A stretch of 64,000 bases of DNA from positions 49,525 through 113,524 of the forward strand of contig DASXAR010000063.1 in the NCBI GenBank assembly GCA_036406595.1, in the 5' to 3' direction. Every line of letters starts with the position of its first letter. The first letter of the stretch is position 1. Below, piece after piece: positions 1-8,044 of the stretch. This stretch comes from VRUE01 sp036406595 (GTDB lineage: Bacteria; Actinomycetota; Thermoleophilia; Solirubrobacterales; 70-9). The position numbers were made by a program, and so were the translations under genes. The notes under the pieces were generated by a model, which was given only the letters and a program-made list of their open reading frames with translations, was not told where the DNA came from and ran no database searches.

Positions 1-2
1 AG

Positions 3-860
3 GCCGTGAACCTGACCCGGGAGTGCCTCGACTACGGCTCCCGGGTGGTCGGCGGCGTGACGCCGGGCCGCAAGGGGCGAGAGGTGCACGGCGTGCCGGT
101 ATTCGACACCGTCGCCCAGGCCGTGGAGCATCATGGCGGGCCGATCGACGGCTCCGTCGTCACCGTCCCCCCCGCGTTCACCAAGGACGCGGTCTTCGAG
201 GCGATCCTCAATGGGATCAAGCTGATCGTCGTCGTGACCGAGCGGATCCCCCGCGGCGACGTCGCCCAGATGGTCGAGCTCGCGGAGATGGAGGGGGCGC
301 GGATCATCGGCCCCAACTGCCTCGGCCTGATCGTCCCCGAGGTCTGCAAGATGGGCGGGATCGGCGGCCCGGCCAAAGACGCCGCAAAGGCCTATTCACC
401 GGGCCCGGTCGGCGTGATGAGCCGCTCCGGCGGGATGACGACCGAGATCTCCTCCTCGCTCACCCAAGCCGGTCTCGGGGTCTCGACGGCCGTCTCGATC
501 GGCGGCGACGCGATCATCGGATCCACCTACGCCGAGCTGATGCCCTACTTCGAGGGCGACGAGCAGACGCAGGCGATAGTCATCTACACCGAGCCCGGCG
601 GCCGCATGGAGGCGCAGCTGTCCGAATGGGTGAGGGAAAACGACTCGCGACTGCCGATCGTCGCCTTCATGGCCGGCAAGTTCATGGACGACGAGGAGAT
701 GAAGGGCATGAGCTTCGGCCACGCCGGCACAATCGTCGAGGGCAAGGAGGACACCGCGACGGAGAAGATCGCCCGGCTCGAAGCCGCCGGAATCCGCGTC
801 GTCGAGCGGATCGACGAGATCCCGGACGCGGTCAAGGAGAAGCTCGGGGTGGCCGCATGA
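3..860 (+). CDS. sucD: Succinyl-CoA ligase alpha subunit (SucD-like), 5' end outside the window
   Basis: The visible part (about 285 residues) follows the SucD family from just after the N-terminal glycine-rich CoA-binding segment to the C-terminus. VVGGVTPG, IGPNCLG, SRSGGMTTE and IGGDAIIGS match its nucleotide/CoA-binding core. GHAGTIVEG carries the histidine that is phosphorylated during the reaction, in which succinate, CoA and NTP give succinyl-CoA. Some 20-25 N-terminal residues should lie upstream, so the GTG at 6 is unlikely to be the true start. The beta subunit would be expected upstream. The ferredoxin that follows overlaps by an ATGA, so the two are probably co-translated. An alternative is another NDP-forming acyl- or malate-CoA ligase alpha chain, since the strand after the IGGD motif (VIYTEPGG) differs from the usual form. 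Confidence 0.82.
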   Translation, partial: AVNLTRECLDYGSRVVGGVTPGRKGREVHGVPVFDTVAQAVEHHGGPIDGSVVTVPPAFTKDAVFEAILNGIKLIVVVTERIPRGDVAQMVELAEMEGARIIGPNCLGLIVPEVCKMGGIGGPAKDAAKAYSPGPVGVMSRSGGMTTEISSSLTQAGLGVSTAVSIGGDAIIGSTYAELMPYFEGDEQTQAIVIYTEPGGRMEAQLSEWVRENDSRLPIVAFMAGKFMDDEEMKGMSFGHAGTIVEGKEDTATEKIARLEAAGIRVVERIDEIPDAVKEKLGVAA

Positions 861-1102
861 GCGAGACCCTCAACAGCGTCTTCATCGACGTCGAGGTCGA
901 CGAGACCGTCGCCGCCGACGCCGAGCTGGCCGCGAAGCTCGAGGAGGTCTGCCCGGTGGACATCTTCAGGAACGCCGACGGCCGCCTCGAGATCGTCGAG
1001 GAGAACCTCGACGAGTGCGTGCTCTGCCGCCTCTGCATCGAAGCCGCGCCCGCCGGGACGGTGCGCGTCCGCAAGCTCTACGACGGAACCGAGCTCGAGT
1101 AG
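857..1102 (+). CDS. Small FixX-like ferredoxin with an incomplete cysteine set
   Basis: This 81-residue protein starts at the ATG of an ATGA overlap with the SucD-like gene. Cysteines occur as CPVDIF near residue 31 and as CVLCRLC near residue 55. This resembles the FixX family, which accepts electrons from acyl-CoA/ETF systems, where a leading Cys-Pro precedes a C-x2-C-x2-C-x3-CP cluster motif. Here the last cysteine is replaced by alanine (CIEAAP), so either the CPV cysteine is the fourth ligand or the cluster is 3Fe-4S. The very acidic N-terminal half is typical of ferredoxins. A role in electron transfer with a dehydrogenase is inference. Confidence 0.7.
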   Translation: MSETLNSVFIDVEVDETVAADAELAAKLEEVCPVDIFRNADGRLEIVEENLDECVLCRLCIEAAPAGTVRVRKLYDGTELE

Positions 1103-1157
1103 AGCCACCGGCTTCCCCGCTCGACCGCGTCGGATTGCCGCGCGCTGAGTGCGATCC

Positions 1158-1193
1158 ATCACATTACCCACATATAAATTTATAGTCGGGTAA
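1158..1193 (+). promoter_or_regulatory. Promoter filled by a 30-bp inverted repeat, likely operator of the adjacent TetR
   Basis: The repeat spans 1164-1193. The outer arms are TTACCC and GGGTAA, the inner arms TATAAA and TTTATA, and both pairs share one centre; 12 of 15 positions pair and only the three between the arms do not. A -35-like ATCACA (1158-1163), a 17-nt spacer and a -10 TATAGT (1181-1186) are embedded in it, so a bound dimer would block RNA polymerase. The expected transcription start is near 1193, leaving about 13 nt and no Shine-Dalgarno before the ATG at 1206. Autoregulation by the TetR protein is inference. Confidence 0.72.
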
Positions 1194-1205
1194 CTTTAAT
1201 TGGCG

Positions 1206-1868
1206 ATGGCATCCGCGCCGGCAATCAGAACGCGGCTCTCGCGCGAGGACAGGATGGCCCAGACGCTGACCGCGGCCCACGCCCTCTTCGCCGAGCGCGG
1301 CTTCGCCGCGGTGACGATGGAGGACATCGCGGCCGAGGTCGGGGTGACCAAGCCCCTCCTCTACAACTACTTCGGAAACAAGGAGCGCCTCTACATCGCC
1401 TGCATGGAACGCTCCGGCGACGCCCTCTTCGCGACGATCGGCGATGCGGTGGGCGGCACTGAAAGTCCCGGCGATGCGCTCAACGCGGGCCTGCGCGCCT
1501 TCTTTGCTTTCCTCGACGCCGATCGTGCCGCCTGGGCGGTCCTTTTCGACGAGACCCTGCCCCAGAGCGGCGAGGTCGCGGATCGCGTCGCGGTCTACCG
1601 CGGGCGGATCCTCGAGCAGGTGGCCGGCTCGCTGCTGGCGCAGATGCCGGAGAAGCGGCGCAGCGCGGCGCGGGTCGAGGTCGAGGCGCTCTCAACGGCC
1701 CTGCTCGGCGCGGCGGAGGCTCTCGCCCGCTGGTGGCTCCTGACCGAGGCGCTCTCGGCCCAGGACGCCGCCGAGCTCCTGATCTCGACCATGGAGCCGG
1801 GCCTGCGAAAGCGCTCCGCCCCGGCCTCGAAGGCCCGCTCGAAGCAGACAGGAGGCGATCGCGCATGA
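1206..1868 (+). CDS. TetR-family regulator of the fatty-acid operon
   Basis: The protein has 220 residues from the ATG at 1206; an in-frame TTG at 1200 is the alternative. The N-terminal helix-turn-helix is clear (FAAVTMEDIAAEVGVTKPLL followed by YNYFGNKERLY), and the rest is a helical ligand-binding domain without a recognisable ligand signature. It is the first gene of a run of overlapping genes for beta-oxidation-type enzymes, so an acyl-CoA or fatty-acid ligand is likely, as for other TetR regulators that lead such operons. Its stop overlaps the thiolase start (ATGA at 1865-1868). It probably represses its own operon through the inverted repeat directly upstream. Confidence 0.88.
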   Translation: MASAPAIRTRLSREDRMAQTLTAAHALFAERGFAAVTMEDIAAEVGVTKPLLYNYFGNKERLYIACMERSGDALFATIGDAVGGTESPGDALNAGLRAFFAFLDADRAAWAVLFDETLPQSGEVADRVAVYRGRILEQVAGSLLAQMPEKRRSAARVEVEALSTALLGAAEALARWWLLTEALSAQDAAELLISTMEPGLRKRSAPASKARSKQTGGDRA

Positions 1869-3151
1869 TCGACAGCCCACGTCGGGTCGCCATCGTCGGC
1901 GGCAACAGGATTCCCTTCGCGCGCTCGAACTCGAGCTACGCGCGCGCCTCCAACCAGGACATGCTCACCGCGGCGCTCGACGGCCTCGTCGACCGATTCG
2001 ATCTCGACGGGGCCCGGCTGGGCGAGGTCGCAGGCGGCGCCGTGCTGAAGCACTCGCGGGACCGCGACCTGACTCGCGAGAGCGTGCTCGGCACCAGGCT
2101 CGCCCCCGAGACTCCCGCCTACGACGTGCAGCAGGCCTGCGGCACCGGTCTCGAGGCGACGATCCTGGTCGCCAACAAGATCGCCCTGGGCCAGATCGAC
2201 GCCGGCATCGCCTGCGGCGTCGACACGACCTCCGATGCGCCGATCGGCGTCAACGAAGACCTCCGCCAGATCCTCCTCGACGCGAACCGCGAGAAGTCGA
2301 CGATGGGCCGGGTCAGGCAGCTGACCCGATTGCGCCCGAGCCATGTCGTCCCGGCGATCCCCCGCAACGAGGAGCCCCGCACCGGCCTTTCGATGGGCGA
2401 GCACTGCGCGATCATGGCCGCAGAGTGGGAGGTCGGCCGCGAGGAGCAGGACCAGCTCGCGGTCCAGAGCCACCACAAGCTCGCGGCGGCCTATGAGCGC
2501 GGCTTCCTCGACGACCTCGTCACCCCCTATCTCGGGCTCGAGCGAGACCAGAACCTGCGGCCGGACTCGACCCCGGAGAAGCTGGCGAAGCTGAAACCGG
2601 TCTTCGGCGGGCCCGAGGGGACGATGACCGCGGCGAACTCGACTCCGTTGAGCGACGGCGCATCGGCTGTCCTCCTCGCGAGCGAGGCCTGGGCGAAGGA
2701 GAGAGGGCTGCCCGTCCTCGCCTATTTCGCCGAGGGGCAGACAGCGGCCGTCGATCATGTCCACAAGCGCGAAGGCCTGCTGATGGCGCCGGCCTACGCG
2801 ATGCCGCGGATGTTGGACCGGATGGGCCTCGAGCTCGCCGACTTCGACATCTACGAGATTCACGAGGCCTTCGCCGCCCAGGTCCTCTGCACGCTGCGCG
2901 CCTGGGAGGACCCCGACTTCTGCCGGGAGCGGCTCGGACGGGAGAGGCCGCTCGGCTCGATCGATCGTGAGCGGCTCAACGTGAACGGCGGCTCGCTGGC
3001 CGCCGGCCACCCGTTCGCGGCGACCGGCGGGCGGATCGTCGCCGGCCTGGCGAAGGCGCTCTCCGAGGAGGGCTCGGGCCGCGGGCTGATCAGCATCTGC
3101 GCCGCCGACGGCCAGGGCGTCGTGGCGGCCCTCGAGGCGGCGGAGGGATGA
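1865..3151 (+). CDS. Acetyl-CoA acyltransferase (thiolase, FadA2/FadI type)
   Basis: The protein has 428 residues starting at the ATG that overlaps the TetR stop. Thiolase landmarks are present in order: the nucleophilic cysteine in QQACGTG (about residue 92), an EIHEAFA motif in place of the common NEAFA, the GGSLAAGHPFAATGGR histidine block, and the second cysteine in ISICAADGQG. It would cleave 3-ketoacyl-CoA to acetyl-CoA and a shortened acyl-CoA, or condense in reverse. The order thiolase, high-molecular-weight FabG, double-hotdog dehydratase, FadE resembles the mycobacterial fadA2-fabG4-htdX-fadE5 neighbourhood, which supports the assignment. Soluble and cytoplasmic. Confidence 0.92.
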   Translation: MIDSPRRVAIVGGNRIPFARSNSSYARASNQDMLTAALDGLVDRFDLDGARLGEVAGGAVLKHSRDRDLTRESVLGTRLAPETPAYDVQQACGTGLEATILVANKIALGQIDAGIACGVDTTSDAPIGVNEDLRQILLDANREKSTMGRVRQLTRLRPSHVVPAIPRNEEPRTGLSMGEHCAIMAAEWEVGREEQDQLAVQSHHKLAAAYERGFLDDLVTPYLGLERDQNLRPDSTPEKLAKLKPVFGGPEGTMTAANSTPLSDGASAVLLASEAWAKERGLPVLAYFAEGQTAAVDHVHKREGLLMAPAYAMPRMLDRMGLELADFDIYEIHEAFAAQVLCTLRAWEDPDFCRERLGRERPLGSIDRERLNVNGGSLAAGHPFAATGGRIVAGLAKALSEEGSGRGLISICAADGQGVVAALEAAEG

Positions 3152-3161
3152 GGAGGACCCG

Positions 3162-4490
3162 ATGAGCGACCGCTACTCACAGATCGTCAACGCTCCGGTC
3201 ATATCGAAAGTCGCCGGCCAGCTCGGCCTGCCGAGACCGGTCGAGCTGGAGCGATTCCAGCCTGGCGACCCGGTCGTCCGCGGCCGGGTCCTCAGCGGCG
3301 CCGCGCCCGGCGGGCGGGTCACCGGGGCGCTCAGGTCGCTGCTCGACGAGATCCGCGCCGAACGCGCCGGCGCCGAGGGGCCCGCGAAGGCGCTCGTCTT
3401 CGACGCCTCGGGGATCTCGGGCTCGACCGAGCTGGTCGAGCTGCAGCGGTTCTTCTATCCCGCGGTCCCCCGCCTGGAGCGGAGCGGCCGCGTGGTGGTG
3501 CTCGGAACCCCCCCATCCGAAGCCGGCTCGACCCACGCTGCGACCGCGCAGCGGGCGCTCGAGGGCTTCACCCGCAGCCTCGGCAAGGAGGTCGGCGGGC
3601 GCGGGGTCACGGTGCAGCTCGTCTATGTGGCGAAGGGGGCCGAGGACCAGCTCGGCTCGACCCTGCGCTTCCTCCTCTCCCCGCGCTCGGCCTACGTCTC
3701 GGGCCAGGTGATCCGGATCGGCGCCGGCGTCGCCGAGACGCCGCAGATCGACTGGGAACGCCCGCTCGACGGCAGACGGGCGCTCGTCACCGGCGCCTCG
3801 CGCGGAATAGGCGCCGCGATCGCCTCGACGCTGGCGCGGGATGGCGCCGAGGTCATCGGGCTTGACGTGCCGCAGGCGATCGACGACCTGCGCAGCGTCG
3901 TCGGCCGCCTCTCCGGCCGGGAGCCGATCGGGCTCGACATCACAGCCGAGGATGCGCCCCTGCGGATCGCCGAGCAGCTCGCTGACGGGGTCGACATCGT
4001 CGTCCACAACGCCGGCGTCACCCGCGATCGGACGATCGCGAAGATGCCGGAGGATCGCTGGAGCGAGCTGATGGAGATCAACCTCTCGAGCGAGGAGCGG
4101 ATCGACGACGCGCTGCTCGAGGCCGGGCTCCTCGGCGCCAACGGCCGCATCGTCTGCGTCTCCTCGATGTCGGGTATCGCCGGGAACTCGGGACAGACCA
4201 ACTACGCGACGTCGAAGGCGGGCGTGATCGGCATGGTCGAAGCGATGGCTCCCGAGCTGGCGAGGCGGCAGGCGACGATCAACGCGGTCGCCCCAGGGTT
4301 CATCGAGACGCAGATGACGGCGGCGATGCCGATCGGCCCGCGTGAAGCGGGCCGGCGCCTCAGCAGCCTCTCGCAGGGCGGCCTGCCCGTCGACGTCGCG
4401 GAGACGATCGCCTGGTTCGCAAGCCCCGCCTCGACCGGTCTGAACGGGAACGTCGTCCGCGTCTGCGGCCAGAACCTGCTGGGGGCGTGA
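3162..4490 (+). CDS. fabG4: High-molecular-weight 3-oxoacyl-thioester reductase (FabG4 type)
   Basis: At 442 residues this is about twice a normal FabG and matches the FabG4 architecture: a degenerate N-terminal Rossmann domain (residues about 1-190) and a catalytic SDR domain (about 200-442). The second domain has TGASRGIGA for NADH/NADPH binding, HNAG, and the Ser-Tyr-Lys triad in SSMSGIAGNSGQTNYATSKAG. It reduces 3-oxoacyl-CoA (or oxidises the reverse). The start is fixed by an AGGAGG at 3151-3156, five bases before the ATG, which overlaps the thiolase stop. The stop overlaps the dehydratase start (TGATG). Confidence 0.9.
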   Translation: MSDRYSQIVNAPVISKVAGQLGLPRPVELERFQPGDPVVRGRVLSGAAPGGRVTGALRSLLDEIRAERAGAEGPAKALVFDASGISGSTELVELQRFFYPAVPRLERSGRVVVLGTPPSEAGSTHAATAQRALEGFTRSLGKEVGGRGVTVQLVYVAKGAEDQLGSTLRFLLSPRSAYVSGQVIRIGAGVAETPQIDWERPLDGRRALVTGASRGIGAAIASTLARDGAEVIGLDVPQAIDDLRSVVGRLSGREPIGLDITAEDAPLRIAEQLADGVDIVVHNAGVTRDRTIAKMPEDRWSELMEINLSSEERIDDALLEAGLLGANGRIVCVSSMSGIAGNSGQTNYATSKAGVIGMVEAMAPELARRQATINAVAPGFIETQMTAAMPIGPREAGRRLSSLSQGGLPVDVAETIAWFASPASTGLNGNVVRVCGQNLLGA

Positions 4491-5458
4491 TGGAGACCCG
4501 TACCCTCGAGAGCCCGCCCAGCATCCTGCCGCTCTACGCGCGGGCCGCCGCCCCGTTGATCCCCGGCGCCTCGCTGCTCCCCTTCGTCCCCGGGCGCGGA
4601 CGCGAGATCCCCGAGATCGAGCTGGCACTCGCCGGGGTTCGCGCGGACGCCGAGCGGGTCGCGGCATACGCACGCGTCTGCGGCTTCAGCCTTCGCGACC
4701 ACCTCCCCCCCACCTATCCGCACGTCCTCGCCTTCCCGTTGCACATGGCGGTGATGGCCGACGGCAGCTTCCCCTTCGGCGCGGTCGGCCTGGTCCACAT
4801 CGAGAATCGCATCGAGCAGCGGCGCCGCATCGGGCTTGACGAGGAGCTCGACCTGCGCGTCCGGCCCACCGGGCTCGAGCCGCACCCCAGCGGGCGGACC
4901 TTCGGACTCGTCACCGAGGCCTCGGCCGCAGGCGAGACGGTCTGGGCGTCGACCAGCACGATGCTTCGCCGCGGCGCCAGGGGTGGCGACACCCCCGGCG
5001 ACCCTGGCGGCACCGAGAACCCCCAAGGCACCACCACCCGCGAACTGCATCAAGTACCCGGCCGGAGAGACGGTGAATTTGATGCAACTCGCGGGGCCGA
5101 GTGGCAGCTCGCGGGAGATCTGGGCAGGCGCTACGCGGCCGTCTCCGGCGATCGCAACCCGATCCACATGCACTCGCTCACAGCGCGGCCGCTCGGCTTC
5201 AAGGCGGCGATTGCGCACGGCATGTGGACGAAGGCGCGCTGCCTCGCGGCTATCGAGAGCCGACTGCCCGACGCCTTCGGCGCCCAGGTCCGATTCCGCA
5301 AGCCGATCTTCCTGCCGGCTCGAGTCGAGTTCCTCAGCGGCGGCGAGACGGAGATCGACTTCGCGGTCCGAGATTCCAGGCGACATACCCCCCACCTCGA
5401 CGGCCGGATGACGCCGCTCGAGGCAAACCCCGGAAGCGAGAGGAAGAGGACAGAGTGA
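4490..5458 (+). CDS. htdX: Double-hotdog 3-hydroxyacyl-thioester dehydratase (HtdX/MaoC type) with an expanded linker
   Basis: This 322-residue protein has two hotdog folds. The catalytic second one carries the hydratase motif YAAVSGDRNPIHMHSLTA with Asp and His, followed by GFKAAIAHGMW. It interconverts 3-hydroxyacyl-CoA and enoyl-CoA, and lies between the FabG4-type reductase and a FadE, as htdX does in mycobacteria. The ATG at 4490 overlaps the upstream stop; a GTG at 4487 is one codon earlier. The segment between the folds (about residues 163-205) is low-complexity and includes a 59-bp palindromic element read in frame, so it looks like linker expansion by an inserted repeat rather than conserved protein. 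Confidence 0.85.
   Translation: METRTLESPPSILPLYARAAAPLIPGASLLPFVPGRGREIPEIELALAGVRADAERVAAYARVCGFSLRDHLPPTYPHVLAFPLHMAVMADGSFPFGAVGLVHIENRIEQRRRIGLDEELDLRVRPTGLEPHPSGRTFGLVTEASAAGETVWASTSTMLRRGARGGDTPGDPGGTENPQGTTTRELHQVPGRRDGEFDATRGAEWQLAGDLGRRYAAVSGDRNPIHMHSLTARPLGFKAAIAHGMWTKARCLAAIESRLPDAFGAQVRFRKPIFLPARVEFLSGGETEIDFAVRDSRRHTPHLDGRMTPLEANPGSERKRTE
5037..5095 (+). repeat. Palindromic element inside the dehydratase reading frame
   Basis: The left arm (5037-5055, starting CCCGCGAACTGCATCAA) pairs with the right arm (5077-5095, ending TTGATGCAACTCGCGGG) over 19 positions with two internal mismatches and one G-T. About 21 nt lie between the arms. The element is read through in frame and lies exactly in the linker between two hotdog domains. 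No second copy was noticed in the window. The sequence shows the hairpin directly; that it is an inserted element is inference. Confidence 0.65.
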
Positions 5459-6792
5459 ACGGCAAGACCAACAGGGGCGGAGTGGCCGAGCGCAGCATGG
5501 GATTCGGGCTGCGGACCCTGAACCGGCTCGCCAGCTCCGACCTGCTCGATCGGATCGGCATCCGCAAGCAGGTCGAGCGGCTCGTCTTCACGACGAGCAA
5601 GAACGGGTTCCGCACCGCGACGGCCGCGGGGCGCACCTTCCAGGCCGCGCAGAAGCTCGGCAAGCCGGCGCGGCAGAGCCCGGGGAAGGCGCGAGCGCTC
5701 TTCGACATCACCCCCGACGACGAGCAGCAGATGTTCCAGGAGGCGGTGCGTGCCTTCGCCGAGGAGAGGGTGCGCCCGGCGGCGCAGAACGCCGACGCCG
5801 ACTGCTCGACCCCACCCGAGCTGCTGGCCCAGGCGAACGAGCTCGGCATCAACATGCTCGGCGTGCCGGAGGAGCTGGGCGGCGTCATGGGCGAGCGGTC
5901 CGCGGTAGGCAGCGTGCTCATCGGCGAGGCTCTCGCCCACGGGGACCTCGGCGTCGCCTACGCCGCCCTCGCCCCCGGCGCCGTCGCGACGGCAATCGGG
6001 CATTGGGGCACGGCCGAGCAGCAGTCCGCCTACCTGCCCGCCTTCACGGGCGAGGACGTCCCCGCCGCGGCTCTGGCGCTCCTCGAGCCGAGTCCCCTCT
6101 TCGACCCCCGCCGTTTGGAAACGACCGCACGGCGTGACGGCGGCGACTGGGTGCTCGAGGGGACGAAGTCGCTCGTCCCCCGCGCCAGGGACTGCGAACT
6201 CTTCGTCGTCGCGGCGGAGGCGGAGGGACATGGCCCGGCGCTATTCGTGATCGAGTCCGGGACCGAAGGCCTCGCGGTCGAGCCCGAGCCGGCGATGGGA
6301 CTGCGTCCGGCGGCGACCGGCCGGCTGATCCTCGAGAGCGTGCGCCTCCCGTCGGGCGCGATCATGGCCGAGGGCGGTCCCGAGGTCTACTCGGAGTGTG
6401 TGCAGCGCTCCCGTCTCGCCTGGTGCGCCCTCGTGGTCGGCACGTCGCAGGCCGTGCTCGACTACGTCATCCCCTATGTCAACGACCGCGTCGCCTTCGG
6501 CGAGCCGGTGTCCAACCGGCAGGGCGTCGCCTTCGTCGTCGCGGACATCGGGATCGAGAGCAATGCGATGCGTCTCACCACCTACCGGGCGGCGAGCCGC
6601 GCCGACCAGGGCAAGCAGTTCGCCCACGAGGTAGCCCTGGCGCGCCGCCTCTGCGTGACCCAGGGCATGCAGATCGGCTCCAGCGGCGTGCAGCTGCTGG
6701 GCGGCCACGGCTACGTCAAGGAGCACCCGGTGGAGCGCTGGTACCGCGACCTCCGCGCAGCGGGCGTGATGGAGGGCGCCCTGCTCGCCTGA
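5455..6792 (+). CDS. Acyl-CoA dehydrogenase (FadE-like) with an N-terminal extension
   Basis: The protein has 445 residues from a GTG that overlaps the dehydratase stop (GTGA at 5455-5458). The first 75 or so residues are a basic, low-conservation extension. The acyl-CoA dehydrogenase fold follows, beginning near ITPDDEQQMFQEAVRAFAEE, with LGVPEELGG in the N-terminal helical domain, a middle beta domain, and a C-terminal domain with RVAFGEPVSNRQGVAF and QLLGGHGYVKEHPVERWYRD. The protein stops soon after the MEGALLA that would carry the catalytic glutamate, so the usual C-terminal helix is short. It oxidises acyl-CoA to enoyl-CoA with FAD and passes electrons to ETF. It may pair with the second FadE downstream. 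Confidence 0.86.
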   Translation: MNGKTNRGGVAERSMGFGLRTLNRLASSDLLDRIGIRKQVERLVFTTSKNGFRTATAAGRTFQAAQKLGKPARQSPGKARALFDITPDDEQQMFQEAVRAFAEERVRPAAQNADADCSTPPELLAQANELGINMLGVPEELGGVMGERSAVGSVLIGEALAHGDLGVAYAALAPGAVATAIGHWGTAEQQSAYLPAFTGEDVPAAALALLEPSPLFDPRRLETTARRDGGDWVLEGTKSLVPRARDCELFVVAAEAEGHGPALFVIESGTEGLAVEPEPAMGLRPAATGRLILESVRLPSGAIMAEGGPEVYSECVQRSRLAWCALVVGTSQAVLDYVIPYVNDRVAFGEPVSNRQGVAFVVADIGIESNAMRLTTYRAASRADQGKQFAHEVALARRLCVTQGMQIGSSGVQLLGGHGYVKEHPVERWYRDLRAAGVMEGALLA

Positions 6793-6813
6793 TCCGAGTG
6801 CGAAAGGCAGAAC

Positions 6814-8019
6814 ATGATCAACCTCGAGACACCAAAGAAGTTCCAGCCGCTGGTCGACCAGGCCAACCAGGTCGCGACCGAGGTCTTCCGCCCGATCTCG
6901 CGCAAGTACGACGAGGAAGAGCACGCCTACCCCAAGGAGCTGGACATGCTCGCCTCGCTGATCGATGGCATGAACGAGGGCGGCGAGAGCGCCTCCGGCG
7001 CAGCCGGCGTGCGGCGCGAGAAGACGGGCGAGGAGGGCAACCGCAACGGCTCCAACCTCTCGACCGTGCTCGGCATCATCGAGCTCTGCTGGGGGGACGT
7101 CGGCCTGCTGCTCTCGCTGCCGCGCCAGGGGCTCGGAAACTCGGCGATCGCCTCGGTGGCGACCGATGAGCAGCTCGAGCGCTACGGCGGCAAGTGGGCT
7201 GCGATGGCGATCACCGAGCCGGAGGCGGGATCGGACTCGGCCGCGATCCGCACGACGGCGGAGCGCGACGGAGACGAGTACGTGCTGAACGGCGAGAAGA
7301 TCTTCGTCACGTCCGGCGACCGGGCCGATCTGATCGTCGTCTGGGCGACGCTCGACCGCTCGAAGGGCCGGGCGGCGATCAAGTCATTCATCGTCGAGCG
7401 CGACAACCCGGGCCTGAGGCTCGACCGGCTTGAGCACAAGCTCGGAATCCGCGCCTCCGACACCGCCAACTTCACCCTGCAGGACTGCCGGGTGCCGAAG
7501 GAGGCGCTGCTGGGCAGCCCCGAGATCGACACCAAGCAGGGCTTCGGCGGCGCGATGCAGACGTTCGACAACACCCGGCCTCTGGTGGCGGCGATGGCGG
7601 TCGGCGTCACGCGGGCGGCGCTGGAGGAAACCCGAGAGCGCCTCGAGCAGGCGGGCGTGGAGATCGATGACGACGCGCCCGCCTTGAGCCAGAGCGCGGC
7701 CGCGGCCCGCTACCTCGAGATGGAGGCCGATTACGAGGCCGCCCGCTTGCTCACGCTCCAGGCCGCCTGGATGGCCGACAACGGCAAGCCAAACTCGCTG
7801 CAGGCCTCGATGGCGAAGGCGAAGGCCGGACGCGCCTGTGTCGACGTCACCCTGGGCTGCGTCGAGCTGTGCGGCAGCGTCGGCTACGGAGAGGGCGAGC
7901 TGCTGGAGAAGTGGGCCCGGGACGCGAAGATCCTCGACCTCTTCGAGGGCACGCAGCAGATCCAGCTGCTGATCGTCGCCCGCCAGCTGCTCGGCAAGAC
8001 CTCCGCGGAACTGCGGTAG
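6814..8019 (+). CDS. Acyl-CoA dehydrogenase
   Basis: This is a complete 401-residue FAD-dependent acyl-CoA dehydrogenase. AMAITEPEAGSDSAAIRTTA is the classic flavin/substrate segment of the middle domain, followed by LNGEKIFVTSGDRADL, and the C-terminal DLFEGTQQIQ supplies the catalytic glutamate. It catalyses the first step of beta-oxidation. It lies 21 nt downstream of another FadE. Tandem FadE genes can encode heteromeric enzymes, as known for some actinobacterial sterol-degrading pairs, but here both copies keep the expected glutamate. The substrate cannot be told from sequence. Confidence 0.9.
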   Translation: MINLETPKKFQPLVDQANQVATEVFRPISRKYDEEEHAYPKELDMLASLIDGMNEGGESASGAAGVRREKTGEEGNRNGSNLSTVLGIIELCWGDVGLLLSLPRQGLGNSAIASVATDEQLERYGGKWAAMAITEPEAGSDSAAIRTTAERDGDEYVLNGEKIFVTSGDRADLIVVWATLDRSKGRAAIKSFIVERDNPGLRLDRLEHKLGIRASDTANFTLQDCRVPKEALLGSPEIDTKQGFGGAMQTFDNTRPLVAAMAVGVTRAALEETRERLEQAGVEIDDDAPALSQSAAAARYLEMEADYEAARLLTLQAAWMADNGKPNSLQASMAKAKAGRACVDVTLGCVELCGSVGYGEGELLEKWARDAKILDLFEGTQQIQLLIVARQLLGKTSAELR

Positions 8020-8042
8020 CGCCGTCTGCGGCAGACTGGCGC
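8019..8042 (+). terminator. Intergenic hairpin between fadE and the acyl-CoA synthetase
   Basis: GCGCC-GTCTGC (8019-8029), a one-base loop, then GCAGAC-T-GGCGC (8031-8042) pair over 11 bp with one bulged T. It starts in the last base of the fadE stop codon and ends two bases before the GTG of the next gene. There is no T-run, so it may attenuate transcription, occlude the start codon or stabilise the mRNA rather than terminate. Confidence 0.4.
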
Positions 8043-8044
8043 GC

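Noticed and set aside
396..1171. Long minus-strand frames opposite the SucD-like and ferredoxin genes
   Set aside because: They follow from GC-rich third positions of the real genes, have no family motifs, and the plus-strand products are clearly conserved.
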